Positions 1 through 7,793 of a stretch of 64,000 nucleotides of DNA are shown in pieces. The notes under the pieces were generated by a model. That model worked only from the letters and a program-made list of their open reading frames with translations, had not been told where the DNA came from and did not search any database. The DNA is from Ferruginibacter sp. Its GTDB lineage: Bacteria > Bacteroidota > Bacteroidia > Chitinophagales > Chitinophagaceae. The first letter of the stretch is position 1. Every line of letters starts with the position of its first letter. Location: NCBI GenBank assembly GCA_013141115.1, contig JABFRP010000002.1, forward strand, positions 1,476,647-1,540,646. Reading direction: 5' to 3'. A program made the position numbers and the translations under genes.

Positions 1-1
1 G

Positions 2-1237
2 TATAACGATACCACCCAACAAAATTACCGTTACGAAATTGCTATCAGCGAAGAAAAGGGAAAACTTGTGGGCTACTCACACACTTATTTTATTTTAGAC
101 GATAAAGAATATCACGGGGTAAAAAAATTAAAAATCAGGAGAGATGGGGATGATATTATAACAGAAGATATAGACCTGATTGTACACAACTACCCCATTG
201 CACCCAACAAGGGTGTACATCAGCTAAACAGTTTGATATTAAAAATAAAAGATACTGTAATGATATTAAGCGGAGCTTACAAAACCAACCGCACAAGAAA
301 TTTTCATCCGGTAACAGGCTATGTTCATGTAGAAAGAAAAAAAGATTACAGCCAAAGTGCATTGGTGCCGCATTTGCAGGAACTTAACTTGGCAAAAAAA
401 TTATCTTTCTTAAAAGAAGACGCCAGCCAGTCAAATACAGCCACCACAATTCCTATATTAAAACCTATTCCATCAGATGAGGAAGAAAAGCTAATTATCA
501 GCACTGCAAAAAAACAGCAACCGGATATTAAGATAGCACCAGCAACCGCAGTACCAGCAGTTAAAGAGACACCTCTTGCTAAAATTGAAACACCCAAACC
601 AACAGAACCGGTTGTTAATAAACCAGTAGCCCCCAAAGTTCAGGAACCGGCTATAGCAAAATCGGAACCGGTAAAGCCAACACAGCCTGCAATAACCAAA
701 CCAACAGCACCAGTTAAAAAACCTGAAGTTGCTGCTGTTAGCAAACCAGAGCCTGCTGTGGTTAGTAAACCTGTACCAACAAAACCGGCAGAAGTAGTGG
801 TGGCTAAACCAGAACCACCAAAAGTTACAGCACCAGTTGCGGTAGCTAAAAAACAAGATCCGGTAGATCCATCAGCTGCAAAAGATGCTGCAAAAAGAAA
901 GATCGAGAATATTCAGGCACTATATTTTAAATCGGATAGTTTGCAATTAACCTTATACGATAATGGTGAAGTAGATGGCGATACAGTAAGTGTGATTATG
1001 AATGGTGTGGTAATAATGCCTAAGGTTGGATTAAGTACCAATGCAGTTAAAAAAACAATTTATACACAGGATGCCGGTGATAGTATTCAGCTGGTAATGT
1101 ATGCCGAATCTTTAGGTAGTCTTCCTCCCAATACCGGCTTATTAATTGTGTATGATGGCAACGATCGTTATGAAATAAGATTTAGTGGCGATATGCAAAA
1201 AAGCTCGGCCATTGTTTTTAGAAAAAGAAAGGACTAG
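2..1237 (+). CDS. Pro/Lys-rich protein with C-terminal beta domain, 5' end missing
   Basis: The reading frame is open from the first bases of the window, so the gene starts upstream. The GTG at 68 is only an internal Val codon. The visible product has an N-terminal beta-rich part, then a long linker (roughly residues 150-290 counted from codon 68) of KPEP/KPTxP-like repeats rich in Pro, Lys, Val and Ala. It ends in a domain of about 110 residues containing LYDNGEVDGD and VMYAESLGSLPPNTGL. I recall similar C-terminal domains in Bacteroidota proteins of unknown function; this is from memory, not a search. The linker suggests an extended spacer, perhaps across the periplasm. Function unknown. 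A hairpin terminator follows it. Confidence 0.7.
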   Translation, partial: YNDTTQQNYRYEIAISEEKGKLVGYSHTYFILDDKEYHGVKKLKIRRDGDDIITEDIDLIVHNYPIAPNKGVHQLNSLILKIKDTVMILSGAYKTNRTRNFHPVTGYVHVERKKDYSQSALVPHLQELNLAKKLSFLKEDASQSNTATTIPILKPIPSDEEEKLIISTAKKQQPDIKIAPATAVPAVKETPLAKIETPKPTEPVVNKPVAPKVQEPAIAKSEPVKPTQPAITKPTAPVKKPEVAAVSKPEPAVVSKPVPTKPAEVVVAKPEPPKVTAPVAVAKKQDPVDPSAAKDAAKRKIENIQALYFKSDSLQLTLYDNGEVDGDTVSVIMNGVVIMPKVGLSTNAVKKTIYTQDAGDSIQLVMYAESLGSLPPNTGLLIVYDGNDRYEIRFSGDMQKSSAIVFRKRKD

Positions 1238-1277
1238 CTAAGGATTACACAGCTATTCACAAAAATAGAATAAAACG

Positions 1278-1308
1278 AAAGGGATTCAGCTAATTGGATC
1301 CCTTTCCT
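1278..1308 (+). terminator. Hairpin terminator after the first gene
   Basis: AAAGGGAT (1278-1285) pairs with ATCCCTTT (1298-1305) around a 12-base loop, 40 bases after the stop codon at 1237 and before selD. Confidence 0.5.
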
Positions 1309-1364
1309 ATTAACTAAAACCAATAAGGCGCAGGCTTATAAAACAGTATACCTAACTTTACGGC

Positions 1365-2414
1365 ATGAATGAAATAAAACTTACTCAATATTCTCACGGC
1401 GCAGGCTGCGGTTGCAAAATATCACCCAAAACTCTGGACGAAATTTTAAGCAGCAATTTTGCCATGCCCGATAATGATAAATTAATTGTGGGCAACCATA
1501 GTAAAGATGATGCAGCGGTATATGATTTGGATAATGGTACAGCTTTAATTTCCACCACCGATTTTTTTATGCCTATTGTAGATGACCCTTTTGAGTTTGG
1601 AAGAATTGCATCTGCCAATGCCATCAGCGATATTTATGCAATGGGTGGCAAACCCATTTTAGCTATTGCTATTTTAGGATGGCCCATAAATGTTTTACCA
1701 CCGGCTGTTGCACAAAAAGTAATTGAAGGCAGCAGAAGTATTTGTAAAGAAGCTGGCATTCCATTGGCAGGCGGACATAGTATTGATAGCCCCGAACCCA
1801 TTTTTGGTTTGGCCGTTAACGGTTTGGTGCCTATTGAAAATATCAAACAAAATAATTTAGCTAAAGAAGGTAATGTTTTGTTTTTAACCAAGCCATTAGG
1901 TGTAGGTATTTTAACTACTGCAGAAAAAAAAGGTATTTTAAAAGAAGAACATGTTGGCATTGCAGCAAAGCAAATGATGCAGCTGAATAAAGTGGGCGAA
2001 GCATTAGGAAAAATAAAAGGCGTAACTGCAATGACAGATGTTACAGGCTTTGGTTTGTTAGGGCATTTGGTGGAAATGGCCGAAGGTAGCGGACTAAGTG
2101 CGGTAATTGATTTTGAAAAAATTCCGGTGATCACCCACAATATAAAAGAATATGTAGATCAAAAATCGGTACCCGGCGGTACCAACCGCAACTGGGATAG
2201 TTATGGCGAAAAAATTGGCAGCATAACAGATTATCAAAAAGCCATACTGGCCGATCCGCAAACCAGTGGTGGCTTATTAATTGCTGTAGAAAAAACTGCA
2301 GTGGAAGATGTGCAGAAAATATTAGAGCAAAATGGCTTAGGTAAATTTATAACCGCCATTGGGAGTCTGATAACAAAACAAGAGAGAGTTGTATTAATGA
2401 AAGATTCGCTTTGA
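1365..2414 (+). CDS. selD: Selenide, water dikinase
   Basis: SelD makes selenophosphate from selenide and ATP in the cytoplasm; it is the selenium donor for tRNA-Sec and for 2-selenouridine in tRNA. The 349-aa product matches the E. coli family closely along its whole length: [12 protein letters not shown] at the N-terminus with catalytic Cys15 and Lys18, [48 protein letters not shown] and DPQTSGGLL. The active-site residue is Cys, not Sec. No other selenium gene (selA, selB, selU) is visible, so its downstream use cannot be decided here. It is convergent with the pterin dehydratase gene, 8 bases away. Confidence 0.97.
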   Translation: MNEIKLTQYSHGAGCGCKISPKTLDEILSSNFAMPDNDKLIVGNHSKDDAAVYDLDNGTALISTTDFFMPIVDDPFEFGRIASANAISDIYAMGGKPILAIAILGWPINVLPPAVAQKVIEGSRSICKEAGIPLAGGHSIDSPEPIFGLAVNGLVPIENIKQNNLAKEGNVLFLTKPLGVGILTTAEKKGILKEEHVGIAAKQMMQLNKVGEALGKIKGVTAMTDVTGFGLLGHLVEMAEGSGLSAVIDFEKIPVITHNIKEYVDQKSVPGGTNRNWDSYGEKIGSITDYQKAILADPQTSGGLLIAVEKTAVEDVQKILEQNGLGKFITAIGSLITKQERVVLMKDSL

Positions 2415-2422
2415 TCTTCTTC

Positions 2423-2674
2423 TTATTCTCCTTTTTGGGATAGGGGCAGTAATGCATCAATTTTTGCTGCCAACTTTTTGTCTTTATCAGTAACAATATC
2501 ACCGGCATCATGAGTGCTTAACCAAATTTCCACTTTATTGTACACGTTGGTCCAAAGTGGATGATGATCCATTTTTTCGGCTTCCAATGCAACCCTTGTC
2601 ATAAAAGCAAAGGCAGCCGAAAAATCGGCGAACTCAAATTTTTTATAGAGCGTATTATTTTTTTCTTCCCACAT
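2423..2674 (-). CDS. 4a-hydroxytetrahydrobiopterin dehydratase (PCD/DCoH family)
   Basis: An 83-aa protein with the family signature: EKMDHHPLW, followed by [22 protein letters not shown] and LAAKID. The paired His residues (HH) and the downstream His of STHDAG are the usual catalytic residues. The family dehydrates 4a-hydroxy-tetrahydropterin, recycling the cofactor of aromatic amino-acid hydroxylases. In bacteria lacking such hydroxylases it may serve molybdopterin or folate-related chemistry. It is slightly shorter than the usual 90-110 aa but holds the whole core. It lies 2 bases downstream of the IPExxxVDY gene on the same strand, so the two are probably co-transcribed. Confidence 0.9.
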   Translation of the reverse strand: MWEEKNNTLYKKFEFADFSAAFAFMTRVALEAEKMDHHPLWTNVYNKVEIWLSTHDAGDIVTDKDKKLAAKIDALLPLSQKGE

Positions 2675-2676
2675 AG

Positions 2677-3111
2677 CTAAAATATTAAGTGTTGTTTATG
2701 CTTAATTTTTTCATTCGTCATTTCGGTAACCAATTGTACACCGGGTAACGATCTGATAGATTGCATCAATGATTTTAATTCTTCGGCAGATACGGCTTCA
2801 CCTTTTATCAACCACAAAAAATCGAGGTGCTTAAATTCGGGTAATAAATATTCGCCATCAAACTGGTTATTATATAAGTAGTGTACCAAACAAGTAGAGG
2901 GAACGGCATACTCGTAAATAGAAAAAAAGTACTTCCGTTCTTTTTTAGTCAGCTGAATTTCAAAATTGTTATTCACCCTGAAATTAAAACCCAGTATTTG
3001 ATTAAGCTGCCAGCTAAACTGGTAATCTTTAATGGGTGCAACAATACCTAACAACAATGAGTCTTCAAAAAACTCCTGCGCTAAGGTTTCATTGTCTATT
3101 TTGAGTTTCAA
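2677..3111 (-). CDS. IPExxxVDY family protein
   Basis: A 144-aa soluble protein recognised by the layout of a Bacteroidota-restricted family named for a conserved IPExxxVDY segment, here [11 protein letters not shown] near residue 90. The N-terminus has [12 protein letters not shown] and [18 protein letters not shown], and the C-terminus SLPGVQLV. No signal peptide or membrane segment. Biochemical function is unknown. In many Bacteroidota the family lies beside pyruvate kinase, which is not seen here; instead it is in a minus-strand run with pterin dehydratase and a lipoprotein gene. Confidence 0.75.
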   Translation of the reverse strand: MKLKIDNETLAQEFFEDSLLLGIVAPIKDYQFSWQLNQILGFNFRVNNNFEIQLTKKERKYFFSIYEYAVPSTCLVHYLYNNQFDGEYLLPEFKHLDFLWLIKGEAVSAEELKSLMQSIRSLPGVQLVTEMTNEKIKHKQHLIF

Positions 3112-3123
3112 GCCGACTTTAGT

Positions 3124-3594
3124 TTACTGTTTATAATCTAAATATTCCACCAACTTCCACATTTTCCAGCCATCCCCTAATCCCCAAAATTCATTATTCT
3201 TTTCATCTTTTCTATAATATCCTTTCCTGGTTTCAATAGTATCACAGGAGTTAAAATCGAAGTAAATATCCTTTTTTTGTGAAAGCCAGTTCATTTGAAA
3301 GTCATATTGTTCAATACCCTTACAATGTATATCATAATACGCAATTAGATCAAAAACCCCTAATGCTGTTATTTCGTTATAAAGCTTTTCATCACTTCTT
3401 TTTAAGACTAGCATATAAGATGAATCAGCAGCCGTCACCCCCTCTCTTAGCTTAATATTTCTTAGATTGTACACAATTTTATCAAACAGTCCTTTTTTAT
3501 TATAAAAAATTCTTTTTAAATCTTCTGTTGATTTTTTTTGTTTACATGCCCCAAAAAATGGAACAAAAAATAAGATAACAAGAAGTTTATACAT
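3124..3594 (-). CDS. Hypothetical lipoprotein
   Basis: A 156-aa protein with a short hydrophobic signal and a lipobox-like end, FFGACKQKK, with lipidated Cys expected at residue 17. The mature part is charged and contains KKGLFDKIVYNLR and FDLIAYYDIHCKG; I recognise no family. It is followed 12 bases later by the IPExxxVDY gene and preceded 14 bases upstream by the M28 peptidase gene, all on the minus strand, which suggests one transcript. Base composition is more AT-rich than the neighbours. Confidence 0.7.
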   Translation of the reverse strand: MYKLLVILFFVPFFGACKQKKSTEDLKRIFYNKKGLFDKIVYNLRNIKLREGVTAADSSYMLVLKRSDEKLYNEITALGVFDLIAYYDIHCKGIEQYDFQMNWLSQKKDIYFDFNSCDTIETRKGYYRKDEKNNEFWGLGDGWKMWKLVEYLDYKQ

Positions 3595-3608
3595 ACTTAT
3601 TTTGGGGC

Positions 3609-5246
3609 TTAAAAAACAATATCAAACACCAACTCCTCGTTTCCTCTTTTCACTTTTACTTTTGTGGCATCGCCTTTATTAAATTTACCCAATGCACCCA
3701 TATAACTTTGTACATCGGTAAATTTTATATCGCCTAACTGCAAAATAATATCGCCTGCTTTAATGCCAATTCTTTGTGCTGCTTTTCCTTCACTTACACC
3801 ATCTACTCTCACGCCGCCTCCACTATAAGTATAGTCGGGCATAATGCCCAACGATACTTTAAAACTGTTTTTACCGGTTGCAGCCGCTTCTCTTGTTTTT
3901 GTAAAAGCCAGTTTGCCTTTTTTATCAGTGGCATTAATAATATTGTAAACGTATTTTACCACCTGCAACTCTCCGTTATAATTTATTTTGTCTGCATCAT
4001 CGCTGGGTTTATGGTAATCGCCATGTACACCGGTAAAGAAAAATAATACCGGAATATCTTTTCTGTAAAAAGAAGTATGATCGCTGGGGCCGCTGCCGCT
4101 GCTATCAAATTTTATAGTAAAGAATTTATCTTTTTGGGTAAGTAATTGCCCCCAAACAGGCGATGTGCCATAGCCGCCAATAGTTAATCCATGTGTACTG
4201 TCGTTTAAACGGCCCAGCATATCCATATTTATCATGTAATTGGCTGTGCTTAAATCAATGGTGGAATGTTCGGTAAAATACTTGCTGCCAAATAACCCTA
4301 ACTCTTCTCCCGAAAAAGAAACAAACAAATAATTGTTGTTTTTAAATTTAGATGCTTTTAATAATTTGGTTAACTCAATAAGTGCAGCAGTGCCGCTGGC
4401 ATTATCATCGGCACCATTATGTATTTGTGGTGTAGTGCCTGTGTATAAAGAATTATGGTCTTCGCCATAACCTAAATGATCGTAGTGTGCACCCAGAATT
4501 ACGGTGTTGGCAGCGCCGTTATCAATATAACCAACAACATTGTGGCCAGTCCTTTTTTTATCAGCAATATCTACTTTTAATTTGATGTCAAGCGCAGCGG
4601 TTTCATCATACAAATACTTTTTCTTTATAGAAGAAGTTACATACAGCACCGGAATTTTTACCAGTTCGCTTTTGGCTTTTGGTTCAAACTTTAATCCATC
4701 GGCAATAGTAGAGGTATTATAAATAATCAATCCGGTAGCACCTTTGTCTGCAACTTCGTTTGTTTTTGTTTTTATGGCATCGGTTAAATCAAAATGTGGA
4801 TTGCTTTTATTTTCTTCCAACTTATCTTTTAAATCCCAAAACCAAACGGTACCACTTTCTCTTAATGCCATTGATGGTGCAGCTTCCAAAGAAGCATTGG
4901 GAGAAAATATAAAAGGAAAATATTCTTTTTCCAGCTCCAGATCAAAGTTATTTATAATTAAATGTGAAGATGGATTTACCTGTTTGCCTTCATTTACTTC
5001 AAAGGCTTGTATAAAAGATCCGTTATCGCCTTTAGCAATTAACCCACTTTTTATAAACTCTGCACTTATATACTCATAAGCCAGTTTTTCTCCGGCACTT
5101 CCGGTTCTTCTGCCTTCCAGTTTATCATCGGCCAAATAACCAATATGTGTTTGCAGGTTAGTTAAAACAACCTTATCTGCTTTTTTTAACTTTTGTGCAG
5201 TAACCAATTGCGTACTTAATAATGCAAACAATAAAAAACGTTTCAT
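3609..5246 (-). CDS. Secreted M28 family zinc aminopeptidase with PDZ domain
   Basis: A 545-aa exported peptidase. Signal peptide MKRFLLFALLSTQLVTAQ; a protease-associated-type insert lies in about residues 110-215. The M28 metal-binding pattern follows: GAHYDHLG, NGADDNASGTAAL, SFSGEELGLFGS, NMDMLGRL and finally SDHTSFY with VHGDYHKPSDD. The C-terminal 80 residues form a PDZ-like domain (GVRVDGVSEGKAAQRIGIKAGDIILQLG). Family members are di-zinc aminopeptidases that trim peptides in the periplasm or outside the cell. The domain set and length are typical for Bacteroidota. A TACCTTTG promoter element lies just upstream. Substrate specificity cannot be judged from sequence. Confidence 0.93.
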   Translation of the reverse strand: MKRFLLFALLSTQLVTAQKLKKADKVVLTNLQTHIGYLADDKLEGRRTGSAGEKLAYEYISAEFIKSGLIAKGDNGSFIQAFEVNEGKQVNPSSHLIINNFDLELEKEYFPFIFSPNASLEAAPSMALRESGTVWFWDLKDKLEENKSNPHFDLTDAIKTKTNEVADKGATGLIIYNTSTIADGLKFEPKAKSELVKIPVLYVTSSIKKKYLYDETAALDIKLKVDIADKKRTGHNVVGYIDNGAANTVILGAHYDHLGYGEDHNSLYTGTTPQIHNGADDNASGTAALIELTKLLKASKFKNNNYLFVSFSGEELGLFGSKYFTEHSTIDLSTANYMINMDMLGRLNDSTHGLTIGGYGTSPVWGQLLTQKDKFFTIKFDSSGSGPSDHTSFYRKDIPVLFFFTGVHGDYHKPSDDADKINYNGELQVVKYVYNIINATDKKGKLAFTKTREAAATGKNSFKVSLGIMPDYTYSGGGVRVDGVSEGKAAQRIGIKAGDIILQLGDIKFTDVQSYMGALGKFNKGDATKVKVKRGNEELVFDIVF

Positions 5247-5269
5247 AATACTTTTTTTGTGAGGTAGGG

Positions 5270-5277
5270 CAAAGGTA
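5270..5277 (-). promoter_or_regulatory. Putative -7 promoter element of the M28 peptidase gene
   Basis: The minus strand reads TACCTTTG, matching the Bacteroidota TAnnTTTG element, 23 bases before the ATG. I see no clear TTTG -33 box at the expected distance, so this is a half-match. Confidence 0.45.
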
Positions 5278-5404
5278 ATTCAGCAAGGGGCCATTCTTGT
5301 AAATTATATGTAAAAATTATTCTTATTTACATTATTTCATTTCGTGTTTCCGTGTCTCGCAGGCAAAAATCCTCATTTCGTAACCACAAACCATTGAATG
5401 ACGT

Positions 5405-5412
5405 TATTTTTG
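5405..5412 (+). promoter_or_regulatory. Putative -7 promoter element of feoB
   Basis: TATTTTTG fits TAnnTTTG and ends 14 bases before the proposed TTG start at 5427, implying a very short leader. No convincing -33 box is visible. If real, it supports the TTG start over the upstream GTG at 5352. Confidence 0.35.
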
Positions 5413-5426
5413 TGCCTCTTAAAATT

Positions 5427-7661
5427 TTGAGTAAAAACTTAAACATAGCATTAGTAGGTAATCCCAATAGCGGAAAAACCTCACTGTTTAATTCTCTTAC
5501 GGGATTAAACCAGAAAGTGGGCAATTTTCCCGGCGTTACGGTTGATAAAAAAACAGGCACTACTAATATTGCTCCCGGTTTTGATGTTACCATTATTGAT
5601 TTGCCCGGTACTTACAGCCTTTACCCAAAACGTGCCGATGAATGGGTAGCCTACAAAGTTTTACTAAACCAGGATGAAACGGTAAAACCGGATATGGTTT
5701 TGCTGGTGGCAGATGCCAGTAACCTTAAACGTAACCTGCTGTTTTGTTCTCAAATAATTGATCTTAAAATTCCGGTTGTGGTGGCATTAACCATGATGGA
5801 TCTGGCCAACAAAAAAGGAACTCAGGTTGATATTCCCGGATTAGAGAGGGAGTTGGGTGTACCTATTATACCCATCAACCCAAGAAAAAATAAGGGTATT
5901 GCACCACTTAAAAAAGCCATTGAACTGGCTGCAGAAAAAATGCAGCAAATACCTGCCGGTGATTTTATTGATATTACTTCTATTGCGGCAGCCCCAATTG
6001 CAGCGTTGAAAAAGCATTTTGTTGGCTTTAGTAATTACAGGGCGGTACACTACTTAATTAATCACGAAAATTTTTTACTGGATGCTGCTACGCAAAACCT
6101 GATAGAAAGTATAGAGATAGAAAACAAGTTTAACCCTACCAAAACCCAGGCAGAAGAAATAATGCAACGCTACGGCCGCATAAAACATATTATGCAGCAA
6201 ACCGTGGTAGAAAGTGATCCGCTGCAAAAAAAATTACTTACCGAAAAGTTGGATAATATTTTACTGCACCGCTACTGGGGCTATATTATTTTGTTAACGG
6301 TATTATTTCTCCTTTTTCAAAGTGTTTTTTGGGTAGCACAATACCCTATGGATGGTATTGAATGGATATTTGGTGAGTTGGGTGGTTGGCTGGGCAATAA
6401 TTTACCCGAAGTCTGGTGGAGCGATCTGTTAATAAACGGCGTGGTGGCCGGCCTAAGCGGCATAGTTGTTTTTATACCGCAGATAATGATCTTATTTGGA
6501 TTGATAACTTTGCTGGAAGATACCGGTTACATGGCCAGGATTAGTTTTTTAACCGATAAGCTGATGCGTAAAGTGGGCCTTAACGGAAAAAGTGTAATGC
6601 CAATGATTAGCGGATTTGCCTGCGCCGTGCCGGCAATAATGAGTGCCCGAAACATTGAGAATAAAAAAGAAAGGTTGTTAACTATAATGGTAACACCGCT
6701 GATGAGCTGTAGTGCAAGGTTACCCGTGTACACTATTCTAATTGCATTGATCATTCCTTCTAAATTATACTTTGGTTTTTTAAGTTTGCAGGGCTTGGTA
6801 ATGATGGGCCTGTATTTATTGGGCACCGTAATGGCTTTAATAGTAGCCTGGGTGTTAAAATGGTTTATAAAAAGCACCGAACGCAGCTTTTTTATCTTAG
6901 AACTACCGGTATACCGTGGCCCAAGATGGAGTAATGCTTTAACTACCATGATAGAAAAAGCAAAAATATTTGTGTTTGATGCCGGTAAAATAATAATGGT
7001 GATAAGCCTTTTGTTATGGGCTTTAAGTACTTATGGCCCGGCAAAAAAAATGCAGGTGGTTACACAAAAGTATGATGCACTGGTAAAGGTTAAAACCGAT
7101 AACAATGATAAAATAGAGCAAAGTAAATTACAGGTAAGGCGTTTAACACTGGCAGCTATAGATACAGCAGTACTGATTGCTGAATACGACAGTTTGCTCA
7201 ACATCAATACTGCAGCAATTGCTCAATTGGAAAAAGAAAGAAAAACCACCTTACTGCAATCATCCTTTGCAGGTTCATTAGGTAATTTTATAGAGCCCGC
7301 CATCCGGCCGCTTGGGTACGATTGGAAAATTGGTATTGCATTAATAACTTCTTTTGCTGCAAGAGAAGTATTTGTAGGTACAATGGCCACATTGTATAGC
7401 GTTGGCGAAGATGCCGATAGTAATAACAGCACGCTGCGCCAAAAAATGGGTGCAGCGGTAAGGCCCGATGGTACAAAAGTATATGACCTAGCCACCGGAT
7501 TATCTTTGTTAATTTTTTATGTGCTGGCCATGCAGTGCATGAGCACACTGGTTATTGTAAAAAGAGAGACCCGTAGCTGGAAATGGCCGGCTATACAATT
7601 GGTATACATGACCGGGCTGGCGTATTTGCTAAGCTGGTTGGTGTATGTGCTGGTAAAATAA
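5427..7661 (+). CDS. feoB: Ferrous iron transporter FeoB
   Basis: FeoB is the inner-membrane Fe(II) importer with an N-terminal GTPase. The G domain shows GNPNSGKTSLFN (G1), DLPGTYSLYP (G3) and TMMDLA (G4). The membrane part has the two gate regions, including GFACAVPAIMSARNIENKKE and PLMSCSARLPVY, and a late AAREVF segment. A long charged insert (about 90 residues, near MQVVTQKYDALVKVK) precedes the last gate. I chose TTG 5427 because the protein then begins MSKNLNIALVGNPNSGK, as is usual for FeoB. The frame is open up to GTG 5352, but that extension looks non-coding and overlaps the promoter element. No feoA is adjacent. Confidence 0.95.
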   Translation: MSKNLNIALVGNPNSGKTSLFNSLTGLNQKVGNFPGVTVDKKTGTTNIAPGFDVTIIDLPGTYSLYPKRADEWVAYKVLLNQDETVKPDMVLLVADASNLKRNLLFCSQIIDLKIPVVVALTMMDLANKKGTQVDIPGLERELGVPIIPINPRKNKGIAPLKKAIELAAEKMQQIPAGDFIDITSIAAAPIAALKKHFVGFSNYRAVHYLINHENFLLDAATQNLIESIEIENKFNPTKTQAEEIMQRYGRIKHIMQQTVVESDPLQKKLLTEKLDNILLHRYWGYIILLTVLFLLFQSVFWVAQYPMDGIEWIFGELGGWLGNNLPEVWWSDLLINGVVAGLSGIVVFIPQIMILFGLITLLEDTGYMARISFLTDKLMRKVGLNGKSVMPMISGFACAVPAIMSARNIENKKERLLTIMVTPLMSCSARLPVYTILIALIIPSKLYFGFLSLQGLVMMGLYLLGTVMALIVAWVLKWFIKSTERSFFILELPVYRGPRWSNALTTMIEKAKIFVFDAGKIIMVISLLLWALSTYGPAKKMQVVTQKYDALVKVKTDNNDKIEQSKLQVRRLTLAAIDTAVLIAEYDSLLNINTAAIAQLEKERKTTLLQSSFAGSLGNFIEPAIRPLGYDWKIGIALITSFAAREVFVGTMATLYSVGEDADSNNSTLRQKMGAAVRPDGTKVYDLATGLSLLIFYVLAMQCMSTLVIVKRETRSWKWPAIQLVYMTGLAYLLSWLVYVLVK

Positions 7662-7793
7662 TTCAAATACTCCATCACCCCATTTACTTTACAACATAAA
7701 AAGTGCATTTCACCCTTCTTAATGATTCATTTAAGGAATTAATTTAATATAGGCTTTGTTGCTTTCTACTTTTATTAAACAAATTAGAAAGCA

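Noticed and set aside
346-856. Long minus-strand open frames opposite the Pro/Lys-rich gene
   Set aside because: They are low-complexity shadows (Cys/Phe/Trp-rich or hydrophobic) of the KPxP repeats on the plus strand.
5352-5426. GTG start for feoB at 5352
   Set aside because: The extra 25 residues do not look like FeoB, and TTG 5427 gives the family's usual N-terminus.
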